From Lysobacteraceae bacterium (GTDB lineage Bacteria > Pseudomonadota > Gammaproteobacteria > Xanthomonadales > Xanthomonadaceae), in assembly GCA_027483745.1 (NCBI GenBank), contig JAIXTZ010000046.1, positions 1-36,592 on the forward strand: 36,592 bases of DNA, read 5' to 3'. The translations under genes and the position numbers were made by a program. Below are positions 1-8,843 of this stretch, in pieces. Position 1 is the stretch's first letter, and each line of letters begins with the position of its first letter. Under the pieces are notes generated by a model, which saw only the letters and a program-made list of their open reading frames with translations, was not told the DNA's origin and did not search any database.

Positions 1-354
1 AAGCTCCGCGCGCAGGCTAAGGTTCTGATTCGCTTGGGAGTTGGCCGAAAGCCCCCTCCCCTGAGTTCCCGTCGAAACGCGACCACGCCCCCCGGGGGCG
101 ATCATGTTAGCGGCTTTCGCACGGGCAAACCCGCCCCCTGCCCGAGTGTCCCGAAGGATTGCCCGACGGCCACGCGGCTAGCACCGGATCGGCCTGACAC
201 ACCGACCGGCATCAGTGGAATACAAAAGAAGCGCTCCCGCGGGAATGCCCCGACGGTCCGAAGCGCTGGATCGATGCCAGGCGCCGCGCAAGCGGCGCCG
301 GATGACGGGCCCGACCCGGCGTTCCTCGCGGTAGAGCGCATGAGGAACCTGACA
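1..354 (+). promoter_or_regulatory. rne 5' leader
   Basis: About 350 bases precede the rne start codon and hold no gene I can support. The leader contains two clear stem-loops. One is a GC stem around 86-100. The other is a perfect 8-bp stem at 280-299 closed by a GCAA (GNRA) tetraloop. A purine-rich ribosome-binding site (GAGGA, 342-346) lies 8 bases before the ATG. In E. coli a leader of similar length (known from that family) lets RNase E control its own mRNA. A similar role here is inference from length and structure only. The frame stays open upstream of the ATG but shows no RNase E homology. Confidence 0.5.
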
Positions 355-3336
355 ATGAAGCGGATGCTGATCAATGCCACGCAGGCCGAAGAACTGCGCG
401 TGGCGATCGTGGACGGCCAGTCCCTGTACGACATCGACATCGAGCAGTCGGCCAAGGAACAGCGCAAGTCCAACATCTACAAGGGCCGCATCACGCGGCT
501 TGAACCCTCCCTCGAAGCGGCCTTCGTCGAATACGGCGTCGACCGCCACGGCTTTCTGCCGCTGAAGGAGATCGCTCGCGAGTACTTCCAGCCGGGGACG
601 AACCCGGACAAGAACACGCTCAAGGAATGCCTGCGCGAAGGGCAGGAAGTCGTCGTCCAGGTCGACAAGGAAGAGCGTGGTAACAAGGGCGCCGCCCTGA
701 CCACCTTCATCTCGCTGGCCGGCCGCTACATGGTGCTGATGCCGAACTCGCCTAACGCCGGCGGCGTCTCGCGCCGCATCGAGGGCGAAGACCGGCAGGC
801 GCTGAAGGAAGCGCTCGACGCCATCAACATCCCCGATGACATGGGCGTCATCATCCGCACCGCCGGCGTCGGCCGCGATGCGGAAGAGCTGCAGTGGGAC
901 CTGAACTACCTGCTGCAGGTCTGGCGCGCCATCTGCGACGCTGCCCTGTCGAAGCCTGCCCCGTTCCTGATCTACCAGGAATCGCGCCTGATCGTCCGCG
1001 CCCTGCGCGACTACCTGCGCGGCGACGTCAACGAGATCCTCGTCGACACGCAGGCGATGTACGACGAAGCCCGCGAGTTCATGCAGCAGGTGATGCCGAA
1101 CGCCCTGCGCAAGCTGAAGCTCTACGGCGACCCGATCCCGCTGTTCAACCGCTTCCAGATCGAATCGCAGATCGAGAACGCCTACGAGCGCAACGTGCGC
1201 CTGCCCTCGGGCGGCGCGCTGGTCATCGACCAGACGGAGGCCCTCACCTCGGTCGACGTGAACTCGGCGCGCGCCACCAAGGGCGGCGATATCGAGGAAA
1301 CCGCGCTGCAGACCAACCTGGAGGCGGCCGAGGAAGTGGCCCGCCAGCTGCGCCTGCGCGACCTCGGCGGCCTCGTGGTCATCGACTTCATCGACATGAG
1401 CTCGACCAAGGCCCAGCGCCAGGTCGAGGACCGCCTGCAGAACGCCCTGAAGCACGATCGCGCCCGCGTGCAGATCGGCCGCATCTCGCGCTTCGGCCTG
1501 CTGGAAATGAGCCGCCAGCGCCTGCGTCCCAGCTTGGGCGAAAGCAGCCAAATGGTCTGCCCGCGCTGCGACGGCCACGGCCGCGTGCGCAGCGTCGAGT
1601 CGCTGTCGCTGTCGATCCTGCGCGTGGTGGAAGAGCATGCGATGAAGGAGAACACCGGCCAGGTGCTGGTGCAGGCCCCGTCGCAGATCGCCAACTACCT
1701 GCTCAACGAGAAGCGCCGCGCGATCACCGAGATCGAGCAGCGCCATGATTCGCCGATCATCATCGTCGCCGACCCGGCGCTCGATATCCCGCACTACACC
1801 GTGACGCGCCTGCGCGAGAACGAGCTGGGCGAGGAATCGTCGAAGCCGAGCTACCACCGCACCTCGCCGCGCAAGCTCGAGCTGCATGCGCTGACGAAGA
1901 ACCAGCTGAACATCCCGCCGGCACCGGCCGTGACGAAAGTGCAGCCGGTGCAGCCGATGCCGAACCGCCCGGTCGAAACCTTCGATGGCGACGTCGCTCC
2001 GGCGCCGGCCGCCCCGGTGGCCGTCGCTCCCGCGGCAACGCCGCAGAAGCGCGGTTTCTGGAGCCGCCTGATGTCGGTGTTCACCGGCGACGACGGCGCT
2101 CCCGCCGCCGCCCCTGCCGCCGCCCCCGGCAAGCCGCAGGGCGAGCGCCCGCGTCGCGAGGATCGCGGTCCGCGCAACGACCGCGGTGGCCAGCGTGGTG
2201 ATCGCAGCGAGCGCGGGAACCGCGGTGATCGTCCGAACGACCGCAGCGAGCGTGGCGAGCGCCAGGGCACCACCACCGGCGAACAGCCCGCGCAGCGCGG
2301 CGAGCGTCCGGGCCGCGGCGAGCGCCGCGACCGCAACGGCAACAAGCCGGAGCGGAGCCCCGAGGAGCAGAAGCGCATCGACGAGCAGCGCAAGCTCGAG
2401 GAGCAGCGCCGCCTCGAGAAGCAGCAGCGTCGCGAAGAACAGCAGAAGCGCGAAGCCGAGAAGGCCGAGCAGCGCAAGCAGGACCCGGGCCGTCGTCCGC
2501 AGGAGCCGCGCACGAACGGTACGACCGCAGCCGCAGGTACCGTGGCGGGCGTGGCCGTGGTCGCTGAGGGCGTGACCCCCGAGCCGACGCGTTCCGTCGC
2601 GAACGCGGCGCCGACCGAAGGCTTCGCGCCGACGCCCGAGACGGCCGAAGCCATCGTCGAAACGACGGCTATCGAAGGTGTCGAGACCAACGGTTCGGAA
2701 GGCGGCTCGTCGGCCGAAACCGGCACGGGCGGCAAGCGTCGCCGCGGCCGTCGCGGTGGACGTCGCCGCCGCCGTGGCGCTGGTGCGGAGGGTGCCGATG
2801 GCACCGCCACCGGCGATGCGCTGGATGGCGAGGATTTCGGCGACGACGCCGACGGCGATGACGATGGCGAATCGGCGAAGCCCGCCGGCGATCGCGCGGC
2901 GGCAGCGCCCGCCGCGCTGCTGACGAGCGCCGAGAGCGATTTCGACGACCTTCCCGCGCCAGCGACGATCGCCCCGGCGCCCCCGACGATCGCCCCGGCG
3001 CCCGCGACCGAACCCACCGCCGCCATCGCGGCCACGACCGGTGCGTCCATCGGCATGGAGGCCGCGCCTGCAGCCATGGAAACGGTCGCGTCAGTCGAGG
3101 CGAAACCCATCGTCGTCGAAGCCACGCCGTTGGTGGAGGCCATGGTCGAGCCCGCGCCGGCTGTGGAGGCCATTGTCGAAATCGCTCCCACGGGCGAGGT
3201 CGCCCCAGTCGCCTCTCCGTTGCAGCGGGACCTCCTAGCAGAACTGGCGGCTCCGTCGCCGGCACCGGTGGCTCCACCGGCCGACGGTCAGGAAGGCGCC
3301 GACGCCGGTCCGGACGGCGGCCCTCAACGGGTTTGA
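355..3336 (+). CDS. rne: ribonuclease E
   Basis: Endoribonuclease E, the main single-strand-specific RNase of mRNA decay and rRNA/tRNA processing, membrane-associated and scaffold of the degradosome in gammaproteobacteria. The start at 355 gives the invariant [10 protein letters not shown] opening, so the open frame upstream is leader. The catalytic half (about residues 1-510) is nearly canonical: S1 domain from about residue 35, DVNSAR with Asp301 and VIDFID with Asp344 (the magnesium-binding pair, E. coli 303/346), and the Zn-link CPRC (Cys402, Cys405). The C-terminal half is low-complexity: Arg-rich (about 597-700), Glu/Lys/Gln-rich, a basic [14 protein letters not shown] block near 794-807, an acidic stretch near 820-845, then an Ala/Pro-rich tail with a 7-residue tandem repeat (TIAPAPx). 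993 residues, in the usual range. Degradosome partner motifs cannot be identified by eye. Confidence 0.97.
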   Translation: MKRMLINATQAEELRVAIVDGQSLYDIDIEQSAKEQRKSNIYKGRITRLEPSLEAAFVEYGVDRHGFLPLKEIAREYFQPGTNPDKNTLKECLREGQEVVVQVDKEERGNKGAALTTFISLAGRYMVLMPNSPNAGGVSRRIEGEDRQALKEALDAINIPDDMGVIIRTAGVGRDAEELQWDLNYLLQVWRAICDAALSKPAPFLIYQESRLIVRALRDYLRGDVNEILVDTQAMYDEAREFMQQVMPNALRKLKLYGDPIPLFNRFQIESQIENAYERNVRLPSGGALVIDQTEALTSVDVNSARATKGGDIEETALQTNLEAAEEVARQLRLRDLGGLVVIDFIDMSSTKAQRQVEDRLQNALKHDRARVQIGRISRFGLLEMSRQRLRPSLGESSQMVCPRCDGHGRVRSVESLSLSILRVVEEHAMKENTGQVLVQAPSQIANYLLNEKRRAITEIEQRHDSPIIIVADPALDIPHYTVTRLRENELGEESSKPSYHRTSPRKLELHALTKNQLNIPPAPAVTKVQPVQPMPNRPVETFDGDVAPAPAAPVAVAPAATPQKRGFWSRLMSVFTGDDGAPAAAPAAAPGKPQGERPRREDRGPRNDRGGQRGDRSERGNRGDRPNDRSERGERQGTTTGEQPAQRGERPGRGERRDRNGNKPERSPEEQKRIDEQRKLEEQRRLEKQQRREEQQKREAEKAEQRKQDPGRRPQEPRTNGTTAAAGTVAGVAVVAEGVTPEPTRSVANAAPTEGFAPTPETAEAIVETTAIEGVETNGSEGGSSAETGTGGKRRRGRRGGRRRRRGAGAEGADGTATGDALDGEDFGDDADGDDDGESAKPAGDRAAAAPAALLTSAESDFDDLPAPATIAPAPPTIAPAPATEPTAAIAATTGASIGMEAAPAAMETVASVEAKPIVVEATPLVEAMVEPAPAVEAIVEIAPTGEVAPVASPLQRDLLAELAAPSPAPVAPPADGQEGADAGPDGGPQRV

Positions 3337-3373
3337 TTACCGACGGCTCAGGTCGTCAACCATCGAACGCGAA

Positions 3374-3405
3374 AACGGCCCGGATTTCCGGGCCGTTCTT
3401 CTTTT
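3374..3405. terminator. bidirectional intrinsic terminator
   Basis: A 10-bp GC-rich stem (3374-3383 with 3388-3397, loop ATTT) is followed by a T-rich run on the plus strand and preceded by AAAA, so it reads as a terminator both ways. It sits between the convergent rne and response-regulator genes. Confidence 0.85.
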
Positions 3406-3432
3406 CACTCGGAGGATGGGACGCGCCGTTGC

Positions 3433-4077
3433 TCAGCTTGGCGACAAGGTCGCATCGTGCACGCCGTACTGCGTCGCCAGACGCGCGAGCGATACCGTGT
3501 CCTTGATCGCCAGTTTGTCGAGCAGTCGGTACTTGTGGGTCGCCACGGTTTTGCCGCTCAGGTGCAGGCGCCGGCCGATCTCCTCGAGCTTGAGCCCTTG
3601 GCAGAGGAGCTTCGCCACCTCCATCTCGCGCGGCGACAGGTTCTCGAACGGCGACTCCGTTTGCGCACCGACAAGCGCGATGTGCTGGGCAACATCGCTC
3701 GCGAGGTAGCGCTTGCCCCGTGCGGCCTCGCGGATCGCACGCAGGAGCTCGTTGGCATCGCAGCCCTTGCCCACGTAGCCATGTGCGCCGGCGGCCATCA
3801 GCCGACGTGGCATCGGGCCGTCCTGCTGGACGGAACAAATCACGACTCGCGTCGGCGCGTCGCCCTTGGCGAGACGTTCGGTGATCTCGAGGCCGCTGAC
3901 GCCGGGAAGATGAAGGTCGCAGAGGACCACGTCAGGCGCGAGCTGGCGGATCAGGGGCAGTCCGGATTCGCCATCCTCCGCCTCGCCGACGACATCCATG
4001 TCGGTTTCGCGCTCGAGAATCAGCCGATAGCCGGTTCGCACGAGCGCGTGGTCGTCCAGCAGGAATACTCTGATCAT
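3433..4077 (-). CDS. GacA/UvrY-type response regulator
   Basis: Two-component response regulator of the NarL/FixJ family, 214 residues. The receiver domain (1-120) has the acidic pair Asp8/Asp9, phospho-acceptor Asp54 in VVLCDLHLPG and Lys104. A LuxR-type DNA-binding helix-turn-helix follows at about 148-208 (LSPREMEVAKLL and SGKTVATHKYRLLDKL). Length and sequence are closest to the GacA/UvrY/SirA group, which in gammaproteobacteria is driven by a BarA/GacS hybrid kinase and activates small Csr/Rsm RNAs; that assignment is family knowledge, not shown here. The start at 4077 is preceded by AAGGAAG, about 8 bases upstream. The gene stands alone: the kinase and the uvrC gene often next to it are not in the window. 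It converges on rne across a shared terminator. Confidence 0.9.
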   Translation of the reverse strand: MIRVFLLDDHALVRTGYRLILERETDMDVVGEAEDGESGLPLIRQLAPDVVLCDLHLPGVSGLEITERLAKGDAPTRVVICSVQQDGPMPRRLMAAGAHGYVGKGCDANELLRAIREAARGKRYLASDVAQHIALVGAQTESPFENLSPREMEVAKLLCQGLKLEEIGRRLHLSGKTVATHKYRLLDKLAIKDTVSLARLATQYGVHDATLSPS

Positions 4078-4303
4078 AGTCAACGCTTCCTTGTTCCCTG
4101 GGGGATGGGTTCGGGATGGGAAGATCTTAAGCCCGCGTGAATCGACCGGCGACAGCGTAATTCGTGAATCCATGTAGGAAATCATCGCTCGCCAAACCGA
4201 ACCGCTCGGGCGAACGTCGTGCCTCGGAACCACGCTCGGCGCAGGACAGCACGATGTCCGAACGCGTGGCGCGACATCGAGCCCCTCAAGGTCCGCCGAC
4301 GAG

Positions 4304-4320
4304 CTCCCCCCCAAGGGGAG
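4304..4320. terminator. weak hairpin in the gap 4078-4329
   Basis: The 250-base gap between the response regulator start and the methyltransferase stop should hold the regulator's promoter. The only structure I see is a CTCCCC/GGGGAG hairpin just past the methyltransferase stop codon. It lacks a good T run, so it is at best a weak terminator. Confidence 0.35.
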
Positions 4321-4329
4321 GGCTGCGCA

Positions 4330-5088
4330 CTAGAGCATCGGGCGAAGCGGCCCCGCGACGTCGATGACCACCACCCAGGCCCAGTGGCGGATGGGCGGCA
4401 CCAGGCGCATCAGCGTGCGGTCGATTCGGTGCAGCAACGCCAGCATGGGCTTGAACATGAAGGTGTTGCGGAACGGCACGGCGGCCAGGGTGGCAATGTG
4501 GAAGTGATGGACATCCACGGTCTTGAAGAAGCGCCGCAGCAGCGTCAGGTCGCGCTTCAACAGCGGATGCTCGTCCTCGGTGCGCATCGCCGGGGTCAGC
4601 TTCCGGTACAGGTTCAGTGCCGGGTTGTGGCCCATCGGCTCGACGAACACCGCCCGCCCGTCCGCCCGCAACACGCGCGCGATCTCGGAGTAAGCCTGGT
4701 CGAGGTCGAGGTGATGCAGGATCCCCTCCCCATAAACGACGTCGAAGCTGTCGTTGGCGAAATCCATCTTCTCGGCGTTCATGGCGAAGAACTCCGCCGG
4801 CAACGACGCCTTCTGCGCATCGGCGTTGGCGATCCGTACCGCCTCGTCGGAGATATCGATTCCCTTGACGCGGGCGCCTCGTCCAGCCCAACGCAGCGAC
4901 TTCTCGCCCTTGGCGCAGCCGTATTCCAGCGCGTCGCTGCCCGGCAGATATCGTCCGAGCAGCGCGTCGTACAGCGCCGTATTGAGGGTATAGACGCTGT
5001 AGTACTTGCCGAGATCGTCGCGAACGTCCTCGTCACGATCGCGAAAACGCTGGTCGTGGAAATCCCGTTCTTTGGCAATGCGGTCCAT
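4330..5088 (-). CDS. class I SAM-dependent methyltransferase
   Basis: 252-residue Rossmann-fold methyltransferase. Motif I is ALEYGCAKGEKS (53-64), the acidic residue ending strand 2 is in GIDIS (Asp78), and DVVYGEGILHHLDLD is the motif IV region typical of the UbiE/Methyltransf_11 group. The C-terminal third is basic and hydrophobic and ends in a Trp/Val-rich segment, possibly membrane-associated. The substrate cannot be told; proteins of this form are often annotated as ubiquinone/menaquinone-like or glycan/lipid methyltransferases. The start at 5088 was chosen because the longer frame to 5247 adds low-quality Arg/Gly/Thr-rich sequence. It is the last apparently core gene before the integrase. 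Confidence 0.85.
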   Translation of the reverse strand: MDRIAKERDFHDQRFRDRDEDVRDDLGKYYSVYTLNTALYDALLGRYLPGSDALEYGCAKGEKSLRWAGRGARVKGIDISDEAVRIANADAQKASLPAEFFAMNAEKMDFANDSFDVVYGEGILHHLDLDQAYSEIARVLRADGRAVFVEPMGHNPALNLYRKLTPAMRTEDEHPLLKRDLTLLRRFFKTVDVHHFHIATLAAVPFRNTFMFKPMLALLHRIDRTLMRLVPPIRHWAWVVVIDVAGPLRPML

Positions 5089-5468
5089 TGCGCCCCCGGC
5101 GTGAAGGTTTTGCGAAGCCTTAGCCGAGCTTAGCTCAATAACACGGCAGTGACACCTCGATCCCCGCCACGTCGTCGCTCCCCATGGCGTGGACGCACCC
5201 GGGCTTGCCGCCCCTACCCGTGCCCGATGGTGGGATGCGCCCGCCACCGGTCGGAGACAAAACGGATGTACGACCGCGGGTATGGCGGAGAGAGTGTCCG
5301 CCTATTTGCTCCACTGCGCCTCCCAAATCCTCACGATTTCCGAGCCCAAATCATTGCTTTTATTAGGCTTGTGAGGAAATGTGATCACAACACCCCACTC
5401 ACTCACCCAAGCCAACACAAGCGAGGATGGTAGAGTTGATGGTAGAAGTACGGGAGCGAAAGTGACAC
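5089..5468. other. left junction region, candidate attL
   Basis: 380 bases without a convincing gene between the core methyltransferase and the integrase. It holds GGCGGA-gagagtg-TCCGCC (5285-5303), whose left part (TGGCGGAGAGAG) resembles the reverse complement of a tRNA-Ser 3' end. It also holds an AAATC-N5-GATTT inverted repeat (5325-5339), a CCTCAC/GTGAGG pair (5329-5334, 5371-5376) and the perfect palindrome TGTGATCACA (5380-5389). Clustered short repeats upstream of an integrase fit an attachment site with arm-binding sites. I found no matching direct repeat at the right side, so the core is not defined. Confidence 0.4.
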
Positions 5469-6668
5469 ATGCCGAAGCGAGCGAAGGAGCTGTCTGCACT
5501 GGAAGTTGGGCGACTCAAGAGCCCAGGGAGCTACGCCGTGGGAGGGGTCTCCGGCCTGTACCTGTACGTGAACGATGCGGAAGGTCGTTCATGGGTCCTC
5601 CGTACGATGATCGCAGGCAAGCGACGCCACCTAGGACTTGGCGGCTACCCGTCCGTAACGCTCGCTCAGGCGCGAGAGAAGGCACGCGCAGCTAGGGACA
5701 GCGTCGCCAAAGGCATCGACCCCATCAGGGAGAAGCAAGAGGCCGCGTCAGCCCTTCGCGCACAGGAAGCACATCGCAAAAGCTTCCTCGATACCGCAAA
5801 CGCCTATATCACCTCACAGGCGCCTGCCTGGAAGAACGCGAAGCACCGGGCCCAGTGGCAAAGCACCCTCCGAACCTACGCTTTCCCAGTCATCGGCCAC
5901 CTGCCCGTCGGTGACATCACTGAAGTCCACGTAATCAGCGTTCTTGAGCCAATCTGGACCACGAAGAGCGAAACCGCATCACGGCTTCGGGGCCGGATCG
6001 AGAGCATTTTGGACTGGGCGAGAGTTAAGGGATATCGCGAGGGGGAGAACCCTGCGCGCTGGAAAGGTCATCTTGACAAGATCTTTCCGGCCCAAAGCCA
6101 AGTAAGGAAGGTTCAACACTTCCGAGCCCTGCCCTCCAATCGCACTGCTGAGTTTTTAAGGCGCCTGGACAACCAAGAGGGCGTTGCAGCGCTCGCGCTC
6201 AAGTTCCTCATTCTTACCGCTTGTCGCAGCGGAGAGGTCAGGGGCGCTGCTTGGCGTGAGATCGACTTCGAGAACGCCGTTTGGACAGTGCCAGCTGATC
6301 GAATGAAAGCGAAACGCGAACACCGGGTGCCACTGAGCACAGCGGCGCTGGACCTACTAAATCGCGTGCGCGGCGAATCCACATCGAACTCCAGCACTCT
6401 AGTGTTTAGCAGCCCGAGAGGCGGAATGCTCTCCGACATGAGCCTCACCGCCGTAATGCGACGCCTTGACGTCGACGCCGTCCCTCATGGCTTCCGCTCA
6501 ACGTTCCGTGACTGGGTCGGCGAGCTTACGCAGTACCCAAGCGACCTAGCGGAGATGGCCCTTGCACATACGCTTGCCAACAAAACGGAGGCGGCATACC
6601 GCCGAGGCGACGCACTGGAGAAACGGCGAAGCATGATGGAAGATTGGGCTCGCTTTTGCTTGACATAG
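5469..6668 (+). CDS. P4-type tyrosine integrase
   Basis: 399-residue site-specific recombinase of the phage P4/prophage integrase family, which moves genomic islands in and out of the chromosome. The N-terminal DUF4102-like arm-binding domain (about 1-90) includes GLGGYPSVTLAQAREKA. A core-binding SAM-like domain follows (about 105-200). The catalytic domain carries Arg253 (TACRSGEV), His340-x-x-Arg343 (HGFRSTFRDW), His367 and nucleophile Tyr377 (AAYRRGD). All catalytic residues are present and the length is normal, so it is probably active. It marks the left end of the island and reads inward. The AlpA-like gene starts 7 bases after its stop and is likely co-transcribed. Confidence 0.95.
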   Translation: MPKRAKELSALEVGRLKSPGSYAVGGVSGLYLYVNDAEGRSWVLRTMIAGKRRHLGLGGYPSVTLAQAREKARAARDSVAKGIDPIREKQEAASALRAQEAHRKSFLDTANAYITSQAPAWKNAKHRAQWQSTLRTYAFPVIGHLPVGDITEVHVISVLEPIWTTKSETASRLRGRIESILDWARVKGYREGENPARWKGHLDKIFPAQSQVRKVQHFRALPSNRTAEFLRRLDNQEGVAALALKFLILTACRSGEVRGAAWREIDFENAVWTVPADRMKAKREHRVPLSTAALDLLNRVRGESTSNSSTLVFSSPRGGMLSDMSLTAVMRRLDVDAVPHGFRSTFRDWVGELTQYPSDLAEMALAHTLANKTEAAYRRGDALEKRRSMMEDWARFCLT

Positions 6669-6675
6669 AGATCCG

Positions 6676-7830
6676 ATGAACGCATTGACTGACTCGCAGT
6701 TCCTGCGACCGCGCAATCTGATTGATGCGGAACGCATTGAAGTGGTCGACGCTATAAACCTGGTGGTCTACGCGAAGCTGCCACTGAAAAGCATACTCAA
6801 AGGCTTCGACTTGATTGCGGGCTTCGTTCATGACCCAGTTTCCGGCTCTCGAAATGGAATTCATGAGCATGAAGTTTCGCGCCTACGTCGCGATTTCAAC
6901 TCCTTCGCAGATCGCCTCCGATTTCCGCTTGCGACTGAGGACTTTGAGCCGCTCTATGACCGCCTGCTAGTCGCTGGTCATGACTGCCTCCCTCACTTCT
7001 TTCACGACGAACATCTGCTTGTCGACAAGCGACGGCGCGCAGCTATGTTCCTCGCTGAGTACAACGCATTGCAGGCGGATTTGCGGGCGAAGCACTTCAT
7101 CATCCAACTGTCCGAAACCGAGCGGGCTTACACACTAACCCTAAGCGCATGGATGTCACGACCGACATTGGCGTCGTATCTGGAAGACCGAGGAGTGTGG
7201 CCTTGGTGGAGCAACAAGGCCAACGCCGCTACCCACTCCCGCATTGAACGCATACTCCCAAGTGACGCGATGCTGGCAACGGAGTTCAACGAGCGCGAGG
7301 CATACGTGAACTCGCGATCTCTTTCGTACACGTTTGCCGAAATGCTTCTCAGGCGATGCCCCATCGGAAGACGACACTTCGCATCAGCCGCGCTAACGAG
7401 TACGAAGAACAAGGACGCAGCTTTCGTCGAGATGAAAACTGAGACTCCAGCAAAGCAAGAAGAAACATCGCGCTTGGTGCAAAGACCAAAACCGGATGAG
7501 CAGCTCATCCTCAGCGAAGACAAGGAGACTCGAGCTGCACCAAGCCTTTTCGATGAGTTCGCGCGCGCTAAGACTCTTGCGAAGCAAAGGAACTTTCCAC
7601 CCGAACGAGAACGCGCCCTTGAGCAATTGGGCCCAGAAGTGGAAGACGGCCCGGACTACATCTCAAAAGAGGACATCGCCAATCTACTCCGCGTGCATAC
7701 AAACACCGTGGACAACTGGAGAAAGCGCCCGGACTTCCCTAAAGAGGTCAAGCTAGGGCCCACCACGCTGCGCTGGGAGCGCAGAGCGGTAATGGCTTGG
7801 ATAGAGACAAGAGGCCAGCGGGGGGAGTGA
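6676..7830 (+). CDS. unknown protein with C-terminal AlpA-like HTH
   Basis: 384-residue protein not recognised as a whole. The C-terminal 50 residues (YISKEDIANLLRVHTNTV, then a basic segment and WERRAVMAWIETR) match the MerR/AlpA-type winged helix-turn-helix of excisionases and island regulators. The N-terminal 250 residues are soluble, mixed charge, Trp- and Arg-containing, with no motif I can name. A Glu/Lys-rich linker separates the halves. The start lies 7 bases after the integrase stop, so an integrase-plus-directionality-factor operon is a reasonable inference. An AlpA domain normally forms a protein of only 60-90 residues; fusion to a large N-terminal domain is unusual. Codon use is less GC-rich than that of the core genes. 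Confidence 0.7.
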   Translation: MNALTDSQFLRPRNLIDAERIEVVDAINLVVYAKLPLKSILKGFDLIAGFVHDPVSGSRNGIHEHEVSRLRRDFNSFADRLRFPLATEDFEPLYDRLLVAGHDCLPHFFHDEHLLVDKRRRAAMFLAEYNALQADLRAKHFIIQLSETERAYTLTLSAWMSRPTLASYLEDRGVWPWWSNKANAATHSRIERILPSDAMLATEFNEREAYVNSRSLSYTFAEMLLRRCPIGRRHFASAALTSTKNKDAAFVEMKTETPAKQEETSRLVQRPKPDEQLILSEDKETRAAPSLFDEFARAKTLAKQRNFPPERERALEQLGPEVEDGPDYISKEDIANLLRVHTNTVDNWRKRPDFPKEVKLGPTTLRWERRAVMAWIETRGQRGE

Positions 7831-7838
7831 CCCCCCGC
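7818..7838 (+). terminator. hairpin over the stop of the AlpA-like gene
   Basis: A perfect 8-bp stem GCGGGGGG/CCCCCCGC with a 5-base loop overlaps the stop codon at 7828-7830. There is no T run, so termination would be inefficient or Rho-assisted. Confidence 0.5.
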
Positions 7839-7907
7839 ATGTAACAACCCTGATCCTGCGTGTGCCACCACGGCCTTTAGCCGAAACCCGAGGACGTACT
7901 CGGCGAA

Positions 7908-8612
7908 CTAGCGAAGAATCTTGCGAACCGCCACGTACGTGGCCTTCTCCTTTTCAGCCATTTGACGCACGCGCATGGGCCCCAAGTGTCGTTCGGCCTT
8001 GCGATCCAAACCCTGTTCGGAAAGCTTTCGATGATCCACACGAAGGCTGAAACCGTACATCCCAAGATGATGATTGATCGTCTCTGCGACCAGCCTCCGC
8101 TTGGCGATCAAGGCGTCACGAACTTCCATTCGCGTGCTGCCGCCGCCGTCCTTCCTCCTACCGCCCTGGGATGGCTGCTTGCCGTTGTATCGAGCGAAGA
8201 AAGTGGTCTCGTCCCTCTCAATCCCATCATCCATGCGATCCGAAACCATGAGATGCAGATGCGGATTGGGATGCTTCTCAATGGAAGATGACGGCGCATG
8301 AATCGCTGCCTGGTACGGCTTTCCCCTCGCCAGCTTGGTGATGATGTCTCTCGCCAAACTCTTGTTCTGCTCCACAGTCAGCTCGACAGGCAGCGCAACA
8401 ATCGACTCGCGATAAACAGCTCCATTCTTTCGTTCGTGCGAATCCGCAGCTTTCCAGAACCTGCCCACATCGCCCTCTGCCCACTCCGGCAGATTGCCGC
8501 ACTGGACATCGACTAGATCCTCTCGCTTGCTGTGAAAGCCCTCGCGCGCGATGTAACGGGCGTGGTCGTACCCGTTCCGACCACTTTTCAGCTCATAGTG
8601 AAAACTTGCCAT
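7908..8612 (-). CDS. mobA: MOBQ relaxase (RSF1010 MobA-like)
   Basis: 234-residue MobA/MobL-family relaxase, which nicks oriT, stays covalently bound to the 5' end and leads the strand into a recipient. The N-terminus aligns by eye with RSF1010 MobA: FHYELKSGRNG, nucleophile Tyr20 in DHARYIAREG, PEW and FWKAAD blocks, ALPVELT, and the metal-binding histidines His105 (AIHA), His118 and His120 (NPHLHLMVSDR), then DDGIER, RYNGK and VDHR. All catalytic residues are present. It lacks the long primase/helicase tail of plasmid MobA, so it is a minimal relaxase-only form. A candidate oriT lies about 100 bases upstream. With no type IV secretion genes here, transfer would need a helper system. Confidence 0.9.
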   Translation of the reverse strand: MASFHYELKSGRNGYDHARYIAREGFHSKREDLVDVQCGNLPEWAEGDVGRFWKAADSHERKNGAVYRESIVALPVELTVEQNKSLARDIITKLARGKPYQAAIHAPSSSIEKHPNPHLHLMVSDRMDDGIERDETTFFARYNGKQPSQGGRRKDGGGSTRMEVRDALIAKRRLVAETINHHLGMYGFSLRVDHRKLSEQGLDRKAERHLGPMRVRQMAEKEKATYVAVRKILR

Positions 8613-8640
8613 AGCAACCTACCCTTTTTCCTGACCAATG

Positions 8641-8666
8641 AAAAAGCCAGCGACAAGGCGCTGGCT
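8641..8666 (-). terminator. intrinsic terminator ahead of the relaxase gene
   Basis: Reading the minus strand, an 8-bp stem (8645-8652 with 8659-8666, loop of 6) is followed at once by TTTTT. It would stop transcription arriving through oriT from 8844-9161, or attenuate a relaxase transcript, since it lies only about 30 bases upstream of the relaxase start. Confidence 0.7.
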
Positions 8667-8699
8667 TCAGTTTGCGTGGAAGTTGAACCGACACGAATT

Positions 8700-8760
8700 G
8701 ATGAGTAGAAACTGTAAGTGCGCGAAGTAAATCCCCCGCCTCTTCCTACGTTTCTACTGA
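8700..8760 (+). other. candidate oriT, MOBQ/RSF1010 type
   Basis: TAAGTGCG at 8715-8722 equals the nic-site core of RSF1010-type (MOBQ) origins of transfer, as I know it from that family. It is set in an inverted repeat AGTAGAAAC (8704-8712) / GTTTCTACT (8750-8758), and a second short pair CAGTTT/AAACTG lies at 8668-8673/8709-8714. A relaxase of the matching MOBQ family starts 100 bases away. Exact nicking has to be shown experimentally, but nic core, inverted repeat and cognate relaxase together make this a strong candidate. Confidence 0.75.
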
Positions 8761-8843
8761 AGAAATCAATCCATCAATCCCCTACTCCACATACAACATC
8801 ATCGACAGGTAAGAATTTACTCATTGCATGGAAGGATGCTTCG

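Noticed and set aside
34..354. N-terminal extension of rne
   Set aside because: The frame is open but has no family homology; [10 protein letters not shown] at 355 is the canonical start with its own ribosome-binding site, and the upstream part forms stem-loops.
178..1887. Long minus-strand frame inside rne
   Set aside because: Arg/Ala/Val/His-rich shadow opposite a highly conserved gene; typical of high-GC DNA.
5284..5303. tRNA-Ser gene near the integrase
   Set aside because: Only about 12 bases match a tRNA 3' end; the body of the tRNA is absent, so it is listed only as a possible attachment-site fragment.
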